From: Flavobacteriaceae bacterium
GTDB lineage: Bacteria > Bacteroidota > Bacteroidia > Flavobacteriales > Flavobacteriaceae
Assembly: GCA_947488595.1 (NCBI GenBank)
Contig: CANKZI010000022.1
Coordinates: 1-46,569 of the forward strand
DNA: 46,569 bases
Reading direction: 5' to 3'
This document shows, in pieces, positions 1 to 9,900 of the stretch. A model generated the notes under the pieces. It did not search any database. It was not told the DNA's origin and was given only the letters and a program-made list of their open reading frames with translations. The position numbers were made by a program, and so were the translations under genes. Numbering within the stretch: the first letter of the stretch is position 1; every line of letters starts with the position of its first letter.

Positions 1-90
1 GTAACGAGACTTGCACAAGGTATATATGTAGTGAAAATAATCAATAATTCAAACGGTAACGTCGCAACTAAAAAGTTCATAAAGCGTTAA
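1..90 (+). CDS. C-terminal tail of a type IX secretion cargo protein (partial)
   Basis: The first 29 codons of the window form the end of a protein whose body lies to the left. The tail reads GIYVVKI, then a short turn, then TKKFIKR before the TAA. This is the last beta-strand part of a type A sorting domain, which sends proteins through the SprA translocon, after which the domain is cut off. The function of the exported part cannot be seen. A hairpin terminator follows 35 bases downstream. The reading frame is open to the window edge. Confidence 0.8.
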   Translation, partial: VTRLAQGIYVVKIINNSNGNVATKKFIKR

Positions 91-121
91 AGTAGGCAAA
101 ATTGATTTAGGAGTATATCCA

Positions 122-162
122 AAAAAAACGCTCGCAATTGATAAGATTGCGGGCGTTTTTGT
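122..162 (+). terminator. Intrinsic terminator of the type IX cargo gene
   Basis: A 12-base stem pairs AACGCTCGCAAT (127-138) with ATTGCGGGCGTT (146-157), with one G-T pair and a 7-base loop. It is preceded by A's and followed by T's, so it could stop transcription in both directions. Confidence 0.85.
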
Positions 163-360
163 TCTATAATGTTCATTGTTATGCTGGGCGAAGCTTTTTC
201 ATTAAATGAATGACCGAACAAGAGCAGTGTTAAATCGCTTTGCTATTTTTTTAAATTCGAAAATCATGCAGCAGTTTTATTTCTAAGTTGTTTATTGTTT
301 TTGCATGCGGAGCGGTTTTCTAAACGTTAAATTAAAATGCAAACGTAAAAGTTTTTGAAA

Positions 361-440
361 TGTCGCGTGAGGGACAGCAGCGAAAAGCCCGCAGGAACGA
401 GGACTTGGAGCGCAAGGCCCGACCCGTAGGGGCACGCCCA
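361..440. repeat. GC-rich interspersed intergenic element
   Basis: This block is much richer in G and C than the flanking DNA. It contains the words AGCAGCGAAAAGCCCG and GGAGCGCAAGGCCCGACCC, that is, an AGCG(A/C)AA(A/G)GCCCG motif twice. It codes for nothing evident. From memory, similar 'agcgnaaagcccg' blocks are scattered between genes in many Flavobacterium genomes. A related but different element lies at 30028-30110. Its function is unknown. Confidence 0.55.
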
Positions 441-576
441 AATGAATGTGCTGTTTTACTTTACCGTCACTTTACTTTTCGCGCTTACAATCCAACCACG
501 GTTCAAAGTTATTTATCGAACCAATAACTTTGTAAAAACAATTTGTTCAAAAGTTTCCTTTTTACAATCAGACTTT

Positions 577-584
577 TACCTTTG
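577..584 (+). promoter_or_regulatory. maeB promoter, -7 element TACCTTTG
   Basis: TACCTTTG fits the Bacteroidota -7 consensus TAnnTTTG. It lies 24 bases before the ATG at 609 and downstream of the earlier in-frame ATG at 543. This argues that translation starts at 609. Confidence 0.6.
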
Positions 585-608
585 CAAGTCGGAATAAAAA
601 CGATTCAA

Positions 609-2915
609 ATGAACAAGTACAGCAAAAGAAGAGAAGCTTTATTATACCATGCCAAGCCTACACCAGGTAAAATTCAGGTCGTACCTACCAAAAAATATGC
701 AACCCAACGCGATTTGTCATTGGCCTATTCACCAGGTGTGGCAGAGCCCTGTTTGGAAATCGCAAAAGACATCAACAATGTTTATAAATATACCGCCAAA
801 GGCAATTTGGTTGCCGTTATTACCAATGGCACTGCGGTTTTAGGTCTTGGGGATATTGGTCCCGAAGCTTCAAAACCCGTGATGGAAGGCAAGGCTTTGT
901 TGTTTAAAATTTTTGCAGATATTGATGTTTTTGATATCGAAGTAGGCACCAAAGACATTGATGCTTTTATCGAAACGGTCAAGAATATTGCGCCCACTTT
1001 TGGTGGAATCAACCTCGAAGATATTAAGGCGCCAGAATCGTTTGAAATCGAAAGACGACTTGTCGAAGAATTGAACATCCCGGTAATGCACGACGACCAA
1101 CATGGTACTGCCATTATCTCTTCTGCAGCACTTTTGAATGCTTTAGAATTGGCTAACAAAAAAACCAATGACGTTAAAGTTGTTATTTCGGGAGCAGGTT
1201 CTGCCGCTTTGGCGTGCGCGAATTTATATGTTTTATTAGGCATTCAGCCCGACAATATTATTATGTTTGACAAAGATGGCGTGCTTTCTTCAAAGAGAAC
1301 CGATTTGTCACCACTCCAACAAAAATATGCCAAAGGGCTGCCGAACACCGATTTAAAAGCGGCTTTAATGGGTGCAGATGTTTTTCTGGGACTATCGGCT
1401 GGGAATATTTTGACTTCCGAAATGTTACTAGGTATGGCCAATGACCCTATCGTTTTTGCGATGGCAAATCCTGTTCCCGAAATTGATTATGACGTTGCCG
1501 TCGCGACCCGAAAAGATATTATTATGGCAACTGGTCGCTCTGACCATCCCAATCAAGTCAATAATGTGTTAGGTTTTCCTTATATTTTTCGCGGCGCACT
1601 CGATGTTCGTGCCACAAAAATAAACGAAGCAATGAAAATGGCTGCCGTTCGTGCGCTCGCTGCCTTGGCAAAAGAGCATGTGCCCGAACAAGTAAATATT
1701 GCTTATGGCGAAACCAAATTGAATTTTGGTCGTGATTATATTATTCCAAAACCGTTTGACCCAAGATTGATTACGACGGTTGCGCCAGCAGTAGCAAGGG
1801 CTGCAATGGAGTCAGGTGTGGCTTTGCATCCTATTCTTGACTGGAAAAAGTATGAAGAAGAATTGTCGGAGCGCATGGGTTCTGATAACAAAATGGTTCG
1901 ACTCTTGGCCAATCGCGCCAAAATGGATCCAAAAAATATTGTTTTTGCCGAAGCCGATCATTTGGATGTGCTCAAAGCCGCCCAAATCGTAATGGAAGAG
2001 GGCATTGGTTTTCCGATATTGTTGGGCAACAAAGAAATTATTTTAGAGTTAAAAGCCGAACTTGGTTTTGATGCAGAGGTGCCTATATATGACCCAAAAA
2101 CTAAAGAGGAAGACGAAAGGCGTTTGCGATACGCCGATCTTTTTTGGAAGTCGAGACAGCGAAGAGGCATTTCGCTTTTGGACGCACAAAAATGGATGCG
2201 AGAACGCAATTATTTTGCAGCCATGATGGTCAACGAAGGCGAAGCCGATGCTCTGGTTACGGGTTATTCGCGAAGTTATCCGTCGGTGATCAAACCCATG
2301 ATGCAACTTATCGACAAGGCACCAGGGATTTCGTTGATTGCAACTGCCAATATGATGATGACCAATCGTGGTCCTATGTTTTTGTCGGATACCGCGATTA
2401 ATCCAAATCCGTCTGCCGATGATTTGGCAAAAATTGCGTTGATGACCGCCAAAACGGTTAGAATGTTTGGAATGGAACCCGTGATTGCCATGATTTCGTA
2501 TTCTAATTTTGGCTCTTCAACCAACGAAAGTGCCGCAAAAGTGCGTGAAGCGGTGTCTTATTTGCACAAATATTATCCAGATATGGTTATTGACGGTGAA
2601 ATTCAAACTGATTTTGCTTTGAATGCTGAGATGCTTCAAAAGAAATTCCCGTTTTCTAAACTGGCTGGCAAAAAAGTCAATACCTTAATTTTTCCAAATT
2701 TGGAAGCGGCTAACATTACCTACAAATTATTGAAAGAACTTTATGATGTAGATTCAATTGGACCAATAATTTTAGGAATGGACAAGCCAGTACATATTTT
2801 TCAGTTGGGAGCCAGCGTAGAAGAGATGGTCAATATGGCGGCAGTCGCAGTGGTTGATGCGCAAGAAAAAGAAAAGAAACGCAGCCTTAAAACCAATAAT
2901 ATTCCGGTTAAATAG
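609..2915 (+). CDS. maeB: NADP-dependent malic enzyme with C-terminal phosphotransacetylase-like domain
   Basis: This cytosolic enzyme converts malate to pyruvate and CO2 and makes NADPH. The 768-residue length fits the MaeB type, in which the malic enzyme domain (about 1-420) is followed by a phosphotransacetylase-like regulatory domain (about 430-768). Visible motifs are [12 protein letters not shown] near the N-terminus, the metal and substrate site [10 protein letters not shown] (about 161-170), and the nucleotide-binding loop [11 protein letters not shown] (about 192-202). In MaeB enzymes the C-terminal domain usually senses acetyl-CoA rather than acting as a catalyst. The frame is open from 543, but the promoter at 577-584 lies inside that extension and [20 protein letters not shown] is the usual N-terminus, so 609 was chosen. 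It appears to be a single-gene unit. Confidence 0.95.
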   Translation: MNKYSKRREALLYHAKPTPGKIQVVPTKKYATQRDLSLAYSPGVAEPCLEIAKDINNVYKYTAKGNLVAVITNGTAVLGLGDIGPEASKPVMEGKALLFKIFADIDVFDIEVGTKDIDAFIETVKNIAPTFGGINLEDIKAPESFEIERRLVEELNIPVMHDDQHGTAIISSAALLNALELANKKTNDVKVVISGAGSAALACANLYVLLGIQPDNIIMFDKDGVLSSKRTDLSPLQQKYAKGLPNTDLKAALMGADVFLGLSAGNILTSEMLLGMANDPIVFAMANPVPEIDYDVAVATRKDIIMATGRSDHPNQVNNVLGFPYIFRGALDVRATKINEAMKMAAVRALAALAKEHVPEQVNIAYGETKLNFGRDYIIPKPFDPRLITTVAPAVARAAMESGVALHPILDWKKYEEELSERMGSDNKMVRLLANRAKMDPKNIVFAEADHLDVLKAAQIVMEEGIGFPILLGNKEIILELKAELGFDAEVPIYDPKTKEEDERRLRYADLFWKSRQRRGISLLDAQKWMRERNYFAAMMVNEGEADALVTGYSRSYPSVIKPMMQLIDKAPGISLIATANMMMTNRGPMFLSDTAINPNPSADDLAKIALMTAKTVRMFGMEPVIAMISYSNFGSSTNESAAKVREAVSYLHKYYPDMVIDGEIQTDFALNAEMLQKKFPFSKLAGKKVNTLIFPNLEAANITYKLLKELYDVDSIGPIILGMDKPVHIFQLGASVEEMVNMAAVAVVDAQEKEKKRSLKTNNIPVK

Positions 2916-3079
2916 TTTGCTTATGGCGACCCAAGGAAAGTAACTTTTAAATAGTTTTTATCTATTTGAATGGACATTTTTTTCCGATTTATCGCGCTGA
3001 GTGTCTGCTGGGTTTTATTATTGGCATGACTTTTACTTCTGGCGCATTACCTCCATTAGGCATTGGATTGGTTTTTTCA

Positions 3080-3097
3080 TCCCGATAGCTATCGGGA
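3080..3097. repeat. Perfect 18-base palindrome
   Basis: TCCCGATAGCTATCGGGA is its own reverse complement. From memory this word is frequent between genes in Flavobacteriaceae. It lacks a T-tract on either side, so it is a poor terminator. Its role is unknown. Confidence 0.6.
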
Positions 3098-3309
3098 GGA
3101 TGCTTGGTTTTGTTCAGATTGGTTGGGCAAGAAACTTTGTTTGTTGTTTCAAAGATGACGCGGCTGATACCATCAGATAATAATGAATGAACAATGTTTT
3201 AAAGTGTATTGTTGCATTAAAAAACAGCCAATTCGGTAGGATTTAGTAAATTAAACAAGGTATTTTTATTTCATATTTAATAAGGGTACTTTCAATAAAA
3301 GATTTTTGT

Positions 3310-3317
3310 TACATTTG
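3310..3317 (+). promoter_or_regulatory. ruvA-sprA promoter, -7 element TACATTTG
   Basis: An exact TAnnTTTG match lies 17 bases before the ruvA ATG. No other promoter is seen before sprA, so the two genes are probably transcribed together. Confidence 0.6.
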
Positions 3318-3334
3318 GGCATTACTTTACAGCA

Positions 3335-3916
3335 ATGATTGCACACATACAGGGAAAATTAGTCGAAAAAACGCCAACCGAAGTCGTAATTGACTGCGGT
3401 GGGGTAGGTTATCATATCAATATTTCTTTACACACTTTTTCTTTATTGCCTTCAACCGATCACATTAAGTTGTTTACATACCTGCAAATCAAAGAAGATG
3501 CACATACTTTGTTTGGTTTTGTCGAAAAATCAGAACGCGAAATTTTTAAAATGTTATTGTCGGTTTCAGGTATTGGTGCAAGTATCGCGAGAACGATGCT
3601 TTCGTCATTAGAACCCAAACAAATCATACAAGCGATTGCAACTGCTGATGTGGTTACGATTCAGTCGATAAAAGGCATCGGAACCAAAACCGCACAACGC
3701 GTCATTTTGGATTTGAAAGATAAGGTGTTAAAGTTGTATGATTTAGATGAAGTTTCTATGTCGAAAAGCAATACAAACAAAGAAGAAGCGTTATCTGCTT
3801 TGGAGGTTTTAGGATTTAACAAAAAATTGGCTGAAAAATCAGTAGAGCAATTTGTTAGAAACAATCCAGAGGCCACAGTGGAAACGATTATAAAACAAGC
3901 ATTAAAAAATTTATAG
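3335..3916 (+). CDS. ruvA: Holliday junction branch migration protein RuvA
   Basis: RuvA binds four-way DNA junctions and loads the RuvB motor during recombination repair in the cytoplasm. The 193 residues match the family length. The N-terminal OB-fold starts MIAHIQGKLVEKTPTEVVID. Two helix-hairpin-helix motifs follow, LLSVSGIGASIARTMLSSL and IQSIKGIGTKTAQRVILDL. The C-terminal RuvB-binding three-helix domain begins near EEALSALEVLGF. ruvB and ruvC are not in the window. Only three bases separate its stop from the start of sprA. Confidence 0.97.
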   Translation: MIAHIQGKLVEKTPTEVVIDCGGVGYHINISLHTFSLLPSTDHIKLFTYLQIKEDAHTLFGFVEKSEREIFKMLLSVSGIGASIARTMLSSLEPKQIIQAIATADVVTIQSIKGIGTKTAQRVILDLKDKVLKLYDLDEVSMSKSNTNKEEALSALEVLGFNKKLAEKSVEQFVRNNPEATVETIIKQALKNL

Positions 3917-3919
3917 TTC

Positions 3920-6900
3920 TTGAAAACATTTTACGCGAAAAGTACTGCCAACCTCTTGAAAATTAGTATTTTTTTAATAGTACTTTTTTCTACATACACC
4001 ACTCAAGCGCAAGTTGACGAAGAACAGGATGATAAGCCAACAGATACCATTGGCTACAACACCGGAAAAATCGAATTGGCCAACCCGCCAAGTGTTGTTG
4101 AGGCTTATACCTATGATCCTGTTACTGATCGCTATATTTATAGCAATAGTGTTGGTGGTTTTAATATCAATTATCCCATAATTTTGACGCCAAAAGAATA
4201 CGAACAATTGATTTTGAAAGAATCGATGCGCAAGTATTTTAAAGAAAAATCAGATGCTATTGACGGCAAAAAACCGGGCAGCGAAGAGGCAAAGAAAGAT
4301 CTATTACCAAGGTTTTATGTTAATTCAAGTTTTTTTGAAACCATTTTTGGCGGTAATACTATCGATGTAAAACCAACAGGTTCGGTCGAACTGGATTTAG
4401 GTGTTCGCTATACCAAACAAGACAATCCTGCTTTTTCTCCTAGAAATAGATCGACCATCACTTTTGATTTTGAACAAAGAATCAGTTTGAGTTTGATGGG
4501 AAAAGTCGGCACAAGATTGAATGTCAATGCCAATTATGATACCCAATCAACTTTTGCTTTTCAAAATCTGATCAAGTTAGAATATGCGCCAACCGAAGAC
4601 GATATTCTTCAAAAAATAGAAGTCGGAAACGTCAGTATGCCTTTGAATAGTACTTTAATTAAAGGCGCACAAAGTTTGTTTGGCGTTAAAGGGCAATTTC
4701 AATTCGGTCGAACTACGGTCACGGGAATATTTTCTGAACAAAAATCGCAAAGCAAATCGGTAACAGCGCAAGGCGGCGGCACCATTCAGGATTTTGATTT
4801 GTTTGCTTTGGATTACGATAGTGACAGGCACTTTTTTCTTTCGCAATATTTTAGAAACCGATATGATACTTCGCTTCGAAATTATCCACTTATCGACAGT
4901 CGTGTTCAAATTACGCGAATCGAAGTTTGGGTAACCAACCGACAAAATCGAGTAAGCACCACCGATAACAATCTAAGAAATATAGTAGCGTTACAAGATT
5001 TAGGTGAAGCAAAATTGGCTGGTTTAGAAGACAATGAAGTGGTGTTTTTACATCCGTTACCAACCGAATTTTTTAACACGCCAAATAACACGCCACCACC
5101 AAACGGCGATATTCCACCAGACAATAGCAACAACAAGTATAATCCTGCCGAAATTGGTGGTTCAGGTTATTTAACACCAGCTATCCGTGAAATTGCAACC
5201 ACGAACAGTACCCAAGCTTTTAATATTCCAGGCGTTACTGTTAGCGAAGGACAAGATTTTTCTAAACTAGAGAATGCTAGAAAACTAACTGCTAACGAAT
5301 ATACTTACAATGCCCAATTGGGTTATATCTCGCTACAACAGCGTTTGGCCAACGACGAAGTTTTGGCTGTTGCGTATGAATATACAATAGGAGGCGAATC
5401 GTATCGTGTGGGCGAATTTGCCAACGGCGGTGTCGAGTCAACCAATGTTGACGGTACACAACCAGATACCCAAGTCGTAACCACCAAAAGTTTGATTTTA
5501 AAAATGCTTAAAAGCAATTTGACTGTTGTCGACAATACTATTGCTCCAGGAATAACTTACACTTCACCAATATGGAATTTGATGATGAAAAACATCTATC
5601 AAATTGCGCCAGGCGGTCAATTGGAGCAAGAAGATTTTCGATTTAATATTCTTTATTCTGATCCTTCGCCTTTGAATTATATTACACAAGTTGGAACAAC
5701 ACCATTGCCAGTTGATAATCCCGCAACCCTAAATACCGATGAAGGTGTTGAGCGAACGCCACTTTTAAAAGTGTTTAATGTGGACCGTTTGAATTTCACC
5801 AATGACCCACAACAAGGCGGTGACGGTTTTTTTGATTTTATTCCAGGACTCACCGTAGATTCTCAAAACGGAAGAATCATTTTTACAACCGTAGAACCAT
5901 TTGGAAAATATTTGTTTGATAAATTGCGAACTACGCCTTCAGAAAACTACAATGGCGATGCGACAAGTTTGAGCAACTACAACGAAAACCAAAGAAAATA
6001 TGTTTTTAGAAGCATGTACCGCAGCACACAAGCCAAAGCTTTGCAAGACAGTGACAAAAATAAATATGAATTGCGCGGAAAATACAAATCAACAAGCGGC
6101 GACGGTATCGCCATCGGAGCCTATAATGTGCCGCGAGGTTCTGTTGTGGTTACCGCTGGCGGAAGGGTTTTGGTTGAGGGATTGGATTATTCGGTAAATT
6201 ACCAACTCGGACGCGTTCAAATTTTAGACGCTTCATTACAGGCTTCCAACACGCCAATTCAGATTTCGTTAGAAAACAATTCGGTTTTTGGTCAACAAAC
6301 CCGCCGCTTTATGGGTTTAAACGTTGAACACAAATTCTCCGAAAAATTTATTGTTGCTGCTACATTTTTAAAAATGACCGAAAGGCCCTTTACTCAAAAG
6401 TCAAGTTACGGACAAGAGTCGGTCAACAACAGTATTTTTGGTGCGAATTTGAATTATGCAGCTGAAGTGCCGTTTTTAACGCGATTGGTCAACAAATTAC
6501 CAAACATTGATACCGATGTGGCGTCTAGTATTTCGTTTCGTGGAGAAGTTGCTTTCTTGAAACCAGATACTCCAAAAGCAGATCAATTTGAAGGTGAATC
6601 AACGATTTATATTGATGATTTTGAAGGCTCACAAACCACAATCGATATGAAATCGCCATTGGCTTGGAGCTTGGCGAGTGTGCCTTTGGATTCGAACACG
6701 AACACTTTTGGATTCAATGGGCAACTGAACGATGATTTAGCTTATGGTCACAAACGTGCTAAATTGTCATGGTATACTGTCGATCCTATTTTTTATACGA
6801 GCCAACGTCCTGGTGGAATCACCGATGCCGATTTGGCTTTCAACACTACAAGAAGGGTTTATATAGACGAATTGTTTCCAGAAGTTAATGTTGCCGACGG

Positions 6901-9900
6901 GCAGCAAACCGTAATCAATACGTTTGATATGACCTATTATCCAAACGAAAGAGGTCCTTATAACTTTAATCCATCTACTAACGGAACCAATGTTTTGCCC
7001 AATCCAACCGAAAATTTTGGAGGTATTATGCGTTCTGTAAGTTCAACCAATTTTGAACAAAGTAATGTTGAGTACATCCAGTTTTGGATGATGGACCCTT
7101 ATTATGCGGCAGATCCAAATAAAGAAAGCATCACCAATACGGGGAAAATGTATTTCAATCTTGGAGAAATATCTGAGGATGTTCTAAAAGACGGAAAAAA
7201 ACAATATGAAAATGGTTTGCCCGAAGCGAATTCTAATCAAAATACCAATACTTCGGTTTGGGGAAAAATTCCAGCATCACAGTCTTTAATTTATGCTTTT
7301 GATACCAGCGAAGCCAATCGTGCCGTGCAAGATGTAGGACTTGATGGTTTGTCTGATGCTGAAGAAGGAGCTAAAGCAGGTGGTTTTTCGTTACTATCTG
7401 ATCCTGCTGCCGACAATTATAGCTTTTATCTCAATACGGAGGGCAATATTTTGGAACGGTATAAGAATTACAACGGCTTGCAACAAAACTCTCCAGTGAA
7501 TGTGTCCGATAATAATCGAGGCAATTCTACCCTTCCAGATGTCGAAGATATTAACCGCGACAATACCATGAATACGATTGATGCCTATTATCAATACAGT
7601 ATTGATTTGCGTCAAGACATGATGGAAGTTGGCGAAAATTATATCACCGATGAACGAGTTACCACAGGTCGAATTCTTTCAGGTACACAAGTCACCACAA
7701 TTCCTGTGAGATGGGTACAGTTTAAAATTCCGTTAGACCAAGGAGAAGATCAAGAAAAAGTTGGTCCGATTGAAGATTTCAGGTCCATCCGTTTTATGCG
7801 TATGTTTTTGACCGGTTTTTCCGAAGAGATTACAGTGCGTCTGGGAACATTAGATTTGGTACGAGGCGAATGGAGACGCTATACCAACACCCTTGAGCCA
7901 ACAGATACCAATGTGACGGATGACAATACGAATTTTGAAGTCCAAGCGGTCAATATTCAAGAAAATGCGGATAAAATTCCGATAAATTATATCACACCTC
8001 CTGGCGTTGTTAGAGAACAATTGTTCAACAATAATACAGTTATTAACCAAAATGAGCAATCCCTTGCGTTGCGAGTTTCGGGCGCAGGACTTGAACCACA
8101 AGATGCTAGAGCCGTTTTTAAAAACGTAAGTGTTGACATGCGTCAGTTCAACAAATTAAAAATGTTTTTGCATGCAGAATCACTAAAAAGCACCGATTCA
8201 TCGCCACAACCACCTATTTTAGACAATGAAATGGTTGGTTTTATTCGTTTTGGAAATGACTTTACACAGAATTATTATCAAGTTGAGTTGCCCCTAAAAG
8301 TGTCTGTTCCTGAATCTCCCGACGGGCGTTTGACTGCTGAAAAAGTGTGGCCAGAAGAAAATGAAATCGATTTGCAAATGAGTTTGCTTACCAAACTGAA
8401 GATTTTAGCCATGCAAAATCCTGATGCTGTGGACCCAGAGAATGGCTATTCGCAAACCGAAGACCAATTGGATCCCTCTTTGGCAGACAAAGTCAATAAA
8501 TTAAAATTAACCATCAAAGGAAATCCAAATTTTGGTCAAGTAAGAACTTTAATGGTCGGTATCAAAAACAACAAAACTGGCGCGCCAAGTCCCATTAATA
8601 ATGTTTTTGGCGAAGTTTGGTTCAATGAACTTCGAATGTCAGAAATGGACAACAAAGGAGGTATGGCTGCGATTGCAAGTTTTGATTCTAATTTGGCCGA
8701 TTTTGCTACGTTCTCAGCTACAGGAAGATTGAGTACCATTGGTTTTGGCTCAATTGAAGACGGCCCAAATGAACGCAGTCGCGAAGACATCAAACAATAC
8801 AATTTGGTTACTAATGTCAATTTAGGAAAATTATTACCAAAAAAATGGGGCATCAATTTGCCTTTCAATTATGGCGTTGGAGAAGAAATAATTACACCAG
8901 AGTACGACCCATTTAATCAAGACATCCGATTGGATCAATTGCTAGACGTTACTGCCAGTCAAGCCGAAAAAGACAATTTAGAAAACCGTGCAATCGATTA
9001 CACCAAAACAACAAGTATCAATTTTATTGGTGTAAAAAAAGAAAGAGGCGCAGAGCAAAAACAACATGTTTATGATCCAGAAAATCTAACCATGTCCTAT
9101 TCGTTCAACGAAACGTTGAAGCATGATTATGAAATTGAAGAATATGTAGATCAGCAATTGCGCACTTCTGTTGATTATGCTTATAATTTTCAATCCAAGC
9201 CAGTTGAACCTTTCAAGAAAAGTAAATTCATGAAAAAAAGTTCTTATTGGAAGATTTTGAGTGATTTCAACTTTAATTATGTGCCATCGAATATCAATTT
9301 TAGTTCTACGATTTTAAGACAATACAACCGCCAGCAATTCCGTCAAGTAGATGTTGAAGGGATTGGTTTGGATCCTTTGTACCGCAGGAATTTCCTTTTC
9401 AACTACCAATACGGATTCAATTATAATTTAACCAAAGCTTTAAAAGTAAATTATACCGCTTCTTCAAGCAATATTGTACGCAATTATTTTGACGAAAATG
9501 GTGCGGCGATTGATAGTTTTACGATTTGGGACGATTATTGGAATATTGGTGATCCCAACCAACATACCCAACAACTTACTGTCAACTATGAACTGCCACT
9601 TAATAAATTGCCTTTTCTAAGTTTCCTAAAATCAACTTATACTTATACAGGAGATTACAGTTGGCAGCGCGCTTCGGATGCTTTGGCAAAGTTTGAAGCC
9701 GAGAACGGAATTACCTATAATCTTGGAAATACCATTCAAAACAACGGTTCTCACCGATTGAATACCGTTTTGAACATGGATTTGTTTTATAAATACATCG
9801 GATTGACAAAAAAAGCCAATGCCAAAAAGCCAGCAGCAAAACCGGCCAACACAGCGCCAAAACCTGGAGAAAAAGTAGTCAATCAAAAACCAGCCACTCA

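Larger units (their letters stand above)
163..608. other. Gene-free stretch before maeB
   Basis: No convincing coding frame is present. The stretch holds AT-rich spacer, a GC-rich interspersed element at about 361-440, a 10-base inverted repeat CAAAGTTATT (504-513) / AATAACTTTG (523-532), and the maeB promoter. The right arm of the inverted repeat also contains a promoter-like TAACTTTG (525-532). Confidence 0.6.
2916..3334. other. Gene-free spacer between maeB and ruvA
   Basis: No intact gene is visible in 419 bases. The part around 2970-3150 has a coding-like texture but is broken by stops, so it may be a gene relic. It contains the perfect 18-base palindrome at 3080-3097. The ruvA promoter is at its right end. 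Confidence 0.5.

Noticed and set aside
543..608. Extended N-terminus of the malic enzyme
   Set aside because: The extension overlaps the TACCTTTG promoter and does not match the family N-terminus.
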